A stretch of DNA of 64,000 nucleotides from Bin87 sp965115825 (GTDB lineage: Bacteria > Chloroflexota > Dehalococcoidia > Lucifugimonadales > UBA3495): positions 248,001-312,000 of the forward strand of contig OZ220464.1 in assembly GCA_965115825.1 (NCBI GenBank), given 5' to 3'. The stretch's first letter is position 1. Each line of letters begins with the position of its first letter. Shown here in pieces: positions 59,515-64,000 of this stretch. A program made the translations under genes and the position numbers. The notes under the pieces were generated by a model that was not told where the DNA came from, searched no databases, and saw only the letters and a program-made list of their open reading frames with translations.

Positions 59515-61883
59515 ATGGAATGACGCCGGAGGAACGGGCCAGAGCGACGATTGACTGCCTGCTGACGCGGGCGGGCTGGAAGTTTGGCGTGGAGGAGTAT
59601 GCGCCGGGGGTGGGGCGCTCCGGGTTTGGCGTGGAGGAGTATGCATCGGGGGCCGGGCGCTCCGGGTTTGGCGTGGAGGAGTACGCGCCGGGGGCGGGGC
59701 GCTCCGGGTTTGGCGTGGAGGAGTATGCGCCGGGGGCGGGGCGCTCCGGGTTTGCCGACTACATACTTTACGATGGGGATGGAACGGCGGTCGGGCTGCT
59801 GGAAGCGAAGTCCGCCGAGAAGGACGCGCTGGCGGGCAAGGAGCAGGCGCGGATGTATGCGGCCAGCCTGGGCGTCGGCTACGTTATTTTGTCGAACGGA
59901 GAGCGGCATTATCTGTGGGACACCCGCGGGGGCGACCCGAAACGGGTTCTGGCGCTGCCGGCTCCGGCGGAGCTGGCTAATCTACAAAGGCGGCCGGCCG
60001 GGGAACGCGCGCGGTTGTGGACTACCCGCGTAACGGCGGGGTATCTGAAAGAGGCGGCAGGCTCGGACATCGAGATGCGCGGCTATCAGGTGGAGGCCAT
60101 CAACGCGATACAGCGGCGGGCGCAGGCGGGCGATACGGCTTTTCTGCTGGAAATGGCGACGGGCACGGGCAAGACGACGGTTGCCGCCGGACTGTGCTTT
60201 CTGTACCTGAACACGGGCAACGCGCAGCGCATCCTGTTCCTGGTGGACCGGATTGAGCTGCGGCGGCAGGCGAAAGCGGGGATTAACGCGGCCTTGAAGG
60301 GGCAGTATGTTGTGCGCAGCTATGACGGCGATGCGGCCTACGATTGGGAGCGAACCCAGATCACGGTGGCGACGGTGCAGTCCGTTGACGGTCTGATGAT
60401 CGGGAGCGAACCCATTGCGGCGGACTGGTTTGACCTGATTGTGGCGGATGAGGCGCATCGGTGCATCAGCGGGCCGAACCATCGGCAGCTGTTTGAGGGG
60501 CTTCACGCCGAGAAAATCGGGCTGACGGCGACGCCGCGGACGTTCGTGGGCGAGCCGTCCGACGATGACGCCTCGCCGGCGGCGCGGGAGCGGCGGGCGC
60601 TCCGGGATACCTACCTGGCCTTTGGCCTGCCGCCCGGCGAACCTACCTACGCTTACACGATTGCGCAGGGGGTGACGGACGGCTATCTGGTGGGGCCGAC
60701 GGCGGTGGATGTGCGCACTGAGGTTACGGGGCAGCTGATGTCCGATGAGGGCTATCAGGTTACGCTGGCGGATTATGAGCGGGGCGGCGATGATTTTGAG
60801 GTGGCTTACCGGGCGGGGGATTTCGCCAGGACTTTTCTGTCGCCGGGGACGAACGATGAGTTCGCGCGGGTGTATCTGGAGGAAGCGCTGCGGGAACCGG
60901 GGACGGATCTAATCGGCAAGGGCATCATCTACGCGGTGAACCAGCGGCACGCGGCGGCGCTGACGCAGGCGCTCAACAAGGCGGCGTCGGCGCGCTGGCC
61001 GGGTCGTTATCAGTCCGACTTTGCGGTGCAGGTTACGTCGGAGGTGAATGATGCCAACGATTACGGCGAGCGGTTCAAGAACAACGTTCTGAACGGGCGG
61101 CATCCGGAGAACTCCGGGTATGCTACGTCTAAAACACGGGTATGCGTTACGGTGGCGATGATGACTACGGGGTACGATTGCCCGGATCTGCTGAACATCG
61201 GGGTGTGCCGGCCGATTAAATCGCCGGTGGATTTTACGCAGATCAAGGGACGGGGGACGCGACGGTATGACTTTCGGGAGAACTATACCGACCGGCTGGT
61301 TCGCCGGGAGATGGAACCGCGGCCCAAAGAGAAGTTCAAGATTATTGACTTTTTCGGCGTGTGCGAATATCACCACGAAACCGAGTATTATGAGCCGCGC
61401 ATCTCCATTCCGTCAGAGTGGGAGCAGGATGATGGGGATGGGGATGGCGACGGGGGCGGCGGCGAACCTCGGCCCAACGGCAAGGGGGTGCACATTCGGT
61501 ATGGCGACGACCATATGGAAAGCGCTACGCAGCTGGAATTTGCGGACGACGCCCGACGCATCGCAGACCGGCGGACGATTTACAACATCAGGGAAGAGTT
61601 GCGGCTGCGGCTGGAAGATATGAATGCAACCGTGGCCGCGGCTTTCGCGGAGTATCTGGCGCGGCATCCGGTGGAGGAGGCGCATCTGGATGATGCGCTG
61701 ACGCTGTTTGAGGCTTACGCTACGGATGCGGTCGCGCGGGAGGCTATTGACGGGAAGCGGTTCGCCTTGCTGACCGGAACTACGATTACGCAGCAGCAGT
61801 TCATCGCCGTACCCGCAGGGCATCGGGAGCGGATACCGGGGTATGTGCGCGAGCATCTGCTGAATGATGAACGGGCGGCCTGA
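59511..61883 (+). CDS. hsdR: Type I restriction endonuclease subunit R (EcoEI-like)
   Basis: A 790-residue protein starting MDGMTPEERARATIDCLLTR. The N-terminal nuclease domain has FADYILYDGDG and VGLLEAKSAEKDA, the Asp and ExK of PD-(D/E)xK, but four tandem 14-residue repeats FGVEEYAPGxGRSG (residues about 25-80) are inserted ahead of them. The helicase follows: Walker A ATGTGKTT near 215, DEAH in VADEAHRCISG near 310, LTATPRT, and QIKGRGTRRYDF as motif VI. A C-terminal EcoEI_R_C region ends the protein. It works with the HsdM-HsdS protein encoded 100 bp downstream. Confidence 0.9.
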   Translation: MDGMTPEERARATIDCLLTRAGWKFGVEEYAPGVGRSGFGVEEYASGAGRSGFGVEEYAPGAGRSGFGVEEYAPGAGRSGFADYILYDGDGTAVGLLEAKSAEKDALAGKEQARMYAASLGVGYVILSNGERHYLWDTRGGDPKRVLALPAPAELANLQRRPAGERARLWTTRVTAGYLKEAAGSDIEMRGYQVEAINAIQRRAQAGDTAFLLEMATGTGKTTVAAGLCFLYLNTGNAQRILFLVDRIELRRQAKAGINAALKGQYVVRSYDGDAAYDWERTQITVATVQSVDGLMIGSEPIAADWFDLIVADEAHRCISGPNHRQLFEGLHAEKIGLTATPRTFVGEPSDDDASPAARERRALRDTYLAFGLPPGEPTYAYTIAQGVTDGYLVGPTAVDVRTEVTGQLMSDEGYQVTLADYERGGDDFEVAYRAGDFARTFLSPGTNDEFARVYLEEALREPGTDLIGKGIIYAVNQRHAAALTQALNKAASARWPGRYQSDFAVQVTSEVNDANDYGERFKNNVLNGRHPENSGYATSKTRVCVTVAMMTTGYDCPDLLNIGVCRPIKSPVDFTQIKGRGTRRYDFRENYTDRLVRREMEPRPKEKFKIIDFFGVCEYHHETEYYEPRISIPSEWEQDDGDGDGDGGGGEPRPNGKGVHIRYGDDHMESATQLEFADDARRIADRRTIYNIREELRLRLEDMNATVAAAFAEYLARHPVEEAHLDDALTLFEAYATDAVAREAIDGKRFALLTGTTITQQQFIAVPAGHRERIPGYVREHLLNDERAA
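59583..59750 (+). repeat. Four tandem 42-bp repeats in hsdR
   Basis: Units start at 59583, 59625, 59667 and 59709, each TTTGGCGTGGAGGAGTATGC-like, differing at a few bases. They keep the reading frame and add three extra copies of one natural 14-residue segment. Confidence 0.95.
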
Positions 61884-61983
61884 AATCGCGAGGCACCGAT
61901 ATGGCGCAGGGGCGGACTGTCGCCCGCTATGTGGCGAGCGGGCAGCCTGAAATACTGGGGACGCATAAGTCGGAGAGGGTGAT

Positions 61984-63864
61984 ATGGAAGTGCAGGAAGT
62001 CAAGAACATTGTGGGCACGGCGCGGGATCTGCTGGTGGGCAAGGTGCCGCTGCCGGTGGATCAGTGCCAGGAGATTACCCGGGCGCTGATTTACAAGTTC
62101 CTGAGCGCCGCCGACAGCGACAGCGTGGGGCTGGGCGGGGAACCGGCTTACTTTACGGGCGACGGCGCCGAATTTCGCTGGGATGTCCTGATGGGCGCGG
62201 AGCAGACGGCCAACGATGTGGATCGGCGCTACCGCAAGGGGATGGCGCTGCTGGGCCAAACGGACGGGATGCCGGCGATTCAGACTATCTATCAGGATGC
62301 TTATATTCCCTATAACGACCCGATAATTCTGCGGGATTTTCTGCGGACGATTGACCGCTTTGACACCGGCGACACGGAGAAAATCGGCGACGCCTATGAG
62401 ATGCTGTTGCAGGATCTGGGGGCGCAGGCGTCGGCGGGGCAGTTCCGCACGCCGCGGCACATCATTGATTTTATCGTGGACATCGTTGACCCGCAGAAGC
62501 ATGAGACGATACTGGATCCGGCTTGCGGCACGGGCGGGTTTCTGGTGTCGGCGTGGGAGCATATCAACCGGGCCGGACGGCTGTCCGCCGCCGACCGGGG
62601 GAACCTGGCGCGCAATCTGACGGGCTGCGACATCTCGCCGACGATGGAGATGCTGGCGACGGTCAACCTGTTTCTGCATCACAAGCAGCAGCCGGTGGTG
62701 AGCGTTTATGACACTTTGACCAGCAAGGAGCGCTGGAACGACCACTATGACGTTATTCTGGCGAACCCGCCGTTTATGTCGCCCAAGGGCGGGATACGTC
62801 CGCACGACGGGTTTTCGGTGTCGTCGCGGCGGAGCGAGGTTCTGTTTGTGGATTATATCGCGGAGCATCTGACGCCGGCGGGACGGGCGGGCGTCATTGT
62901 GCCGGAGGGGGTTATCTTTCAGAGCCAGCGGGCGCATACGCAGCTGCGCAAGATGCTGGTGGAGGGTTATCTGGCGGCGGTCATATCGCTGCCGGCGGGG
63001 GTGTTTCAGCCGTATTCAGGGGTGAAGACGTCCATCCTGATACTGGACCGGAAGCTGGCCGGGCGGGCCGAGGGCATCGCGTTTTTCAAGGCGGCCAACG
63101 ACGGGTATGACCTGGGGGCGCAGCGGCGTCCGATTGAGGCGAATGACCTGCCGACGGTGCGGGCGGAGCTGTCGGAATACCTGCGACGGCTGCGGGCGGG
63201 CGAGTCGGTGGCGGATTTTGCGCCGACGACGGGTCTGGTGGTGGCGAAGGAGCGGATTGCGGAGGGCGGGGATTGGAATTTGAGCGGGGAGCGGTATCGG
63301 GAGAGGGCGCCTAGTCATTCCAAGTTTGATATGGTTGCGCTTGGCAGTGTTTGTGAGGTTAGGAAAGGTACTGCCATTACCAGAAAGGAACTAACCGAGG
63401 GTACGATTCCGGTAATAGCCGGCGGGCAGGTTCCCTCGGCGTTTCATAATCAGCATAGCCGAGAGGGAGAAACGATTACGGTCAGCGCATCGGGAGCTTA
63501 TGCGGGATTTGTGAGCTATTTTGACCAGCCTATATTTGCATCCGATTGTACGACCGTTAAGCCAGCAATAGACAATTTTATTAGCAAGTTTGTGTTTTAT
63601 GTTCTCAAAGCAAAGCAGTCAGAGATTTACAATCTGCAAGTCGGAATGGGGCAACCGCATGTTTATCCAAAGGATATAGCAGCGTTCCAAATACCGTTGC
63701 CGCCGATGGAGGTGCAGAGGGGGTTGGTGGAGGAGGTGGAGGGATATCAGCGGGCCATTGACGCGGCAAAGGATGAGATTGTACGGTTAGAGCAGATGGC
63801 GGGTGATGCGGTGGGGAGGGTGTGGGAAGTACACATGGTGGAACCGATTAGGAAGGATGTATAG
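61984..63864 (+). CDS. hsdM: Type I restriction-modification methylase fused to a half-size specificity domain (HsdM-HsdS)
   Basis: A 626-residue fusion. Residues 1 to about 430 are HsdM: helical N-terminus, QFRTPRHIIDFIVDIVDP, motif I DPACGTGGF near 176 and motif IV ANPPFMSPKGG near 260. Residues about 440-626 are one target-recognition domain of HsdS (MVALGSVCEVRKGTAITRKE, AGGQVPSAFHNQHSREGETI, PHVYPKDIAAFQIPLPPMEVQ) followed by a conserved coiled-coil helix (VEEVEGYQRAIDAAKDEIVR). A normal HsdS has two such domains. The fusion would be expected to dimerise through the helix and read a symmetrical site. The TRD coding part (from about 63300) is AT-richer. Confidence 0.9.
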   Translation: MEVQEVKNIVGTARDLLVGKVPLPVDQCQEITRALIYKFLSAADSDSVGLGGEPAYFTGDGAEFRWDVLMGAEQTANDVDRRYRKGMALLGQTDGMPAIQTIYQDAYIPYNDPIILRDFLRTIDRFDTGDTEKIGDAYEMLLQDLGAQASAGQFRTPRHIIDFIVDIVDPQKHETILDPACGTGGFLVSAWEHINRAGRLSAADRGNLARNLTGCDISPTMEMLATVNLFLHHKQQPVVSVYDTLTSKERWNDHYDVILANPPFMSPKGGIRPHDGFSVSSRRSEVLFVDYIAEHLTPAGRAGVIVPEGVIFQSQRAHTQLRKMLVEGYLAAVISLPAGVFQPYSGVKTSILILDRKLAGRAEGIAFFKAANDGYDLGAQRRPIEANDLPTVRAELSEYLRRLRAGESVADFAPTTGLVVAKERIAEGGDWNLSGERYRERAPSHSKFDMVALGSVCEVRKGTAITRKELTEGTIPVIAGGQVPSAFHNQHSREGETITVSASGAYAGFVSYFDQPIFASDCTTVKPAIDNFISKFVFYVLKAKQSEIYNLQVGMGQPHVYPKDIAAFQIPLPPMEVQRGLVEEVEGYQRAIDAAKDEIVRLEQMAGDAVGRVWEVHMVEPIRKDV

Positions 63865-63866
63865 AA

Positions 63867-64000
63867 ATGAGCACCGCACGGAAATGGCTATGCATGGGTT
63901 CCCTCATCATAGTGCCTTTGCTGCTAGCAGTATTGTTGTGGCGTTTAGTAGTAGTACCGCTAACGCCGGACACGACGCTGTGGACCATCAGCGGGGTTGG
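63867..64000 (+). CDS. Membrane protein, 3' partial
   Basis: ATG 63867 starts two bases after the HsdM-HsdS stop. The visible 44 residues start MSTARKWLCMGSLIIVPLLL and form a single hydrophobic signal-anchor segment, ending in VVPLTPDTTLWTISG at the window edge. Family cannot be told. GAAGGA lies ten bases upstream. Confidence 0.5.
   Translation, partial: MSTARKWLCMGSLIIVPLLLAVLLWRLVVVPLTPDTTLWTISGV

Overview
The window is a GC-rich stretch of a bacterial chromosome. Two tRNA genes with encoded CCA ends, two luciferase-like (LLM) oxidoreductases of the F420/flavin type, DUF3179, DUF1015 and Uma2 proteins, a plant-type leucine-rich-repeat protein and NAD-dependent formate dehydrogenase together suggest an uncultured Chloroflexota lineage (SAR202/Dehalococcoidia-like). 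That placement is an inference from gene content, because no rRNA or universal marker set is present. The two ends of the window cut genes.

Layout. 1-2.8 kb: tail of a zinc-uptake (Azt/Znu) operon whose first visible gene is a chimera of an AztD-like propeller and the C-terminal half of a ZnuA/AztC binding protein, then the permease and a DUF3179 lipoprotein. 3.2-8.6 kb: a dipeptide/oligopeptide-type ABC operon (binding lipoprotein, two permeases, PQQ-like propeller protein) without its ATPases. 8.6-10.3 kb: an SDR dehydrogenase and a Uma2-type nuclease-fold protein. 10.4-14.4 kb: an AT-richer patch with a Zn-finger hypothetical protein and a DUF262/DUF1524 protein whose reading frame runs without a stop into an LLM oxidoreductase. 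14.5-21.4 kb: small membrane proteins, a second LLM enzyme, a multicopper oxidase, a Gfo/Idh/MocA enzyme with a duplicated 3' end, and a thiolase-fold/DUF35 pair. 21.5-23.3 kb: tRNA-Ser followed by a repeat-rich region with a possible small transcript, a dispersed repeat, a 60-bp tandem array, and two TIR-bounded non-coding elements inserted into the array with matching 10-bp flanks. 23.4-27 kb: a PhnD/selenate-type ABC transporter (binding protein, ATPase, two permeases). 27.2-35.3 kb: dCTP-deaminase-like protein, DUF3800, bL25, an LRR gene with an in-frame amber stop, epimerase, thioredoxin reductase, TauE/SafE exporter and an AcoX-like NAD kinase.

35.4-64 kb mixes metabolic genes (amidase, dienelactone hydrolase, DUF1015, Na/Pi cotransporter, formate dehydrogenase) with conflict-type genes. 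The latter are a truncated Fic protein, an XRE regulator plus nucleotidyltransferase-HEPN fusion, a type IIG-like methylase, a terminase remnant, a repeat-expanded coiled-coil protein with a nuclease-like tail, a DUF262 protein followed by a HEPN-like protein, and a type I restriction system made of HsdR plus an HsdM fused to a half-size HsdS.

Recurring theme. Tandem duplication is unusually common, from 14-aa and 18-aa repeats inside proteins to 69-bp and 165-bp repeats, a roughly 1-kb gene duplication and tripled membrane-protein units. The best leads for something new are the DUF262-HEPN pair, the HsdM-half-HsdS fusion with a repeat-expanded HsdR, the DUF262-LLM readthrough fusion and the nested non-autonomous elements.
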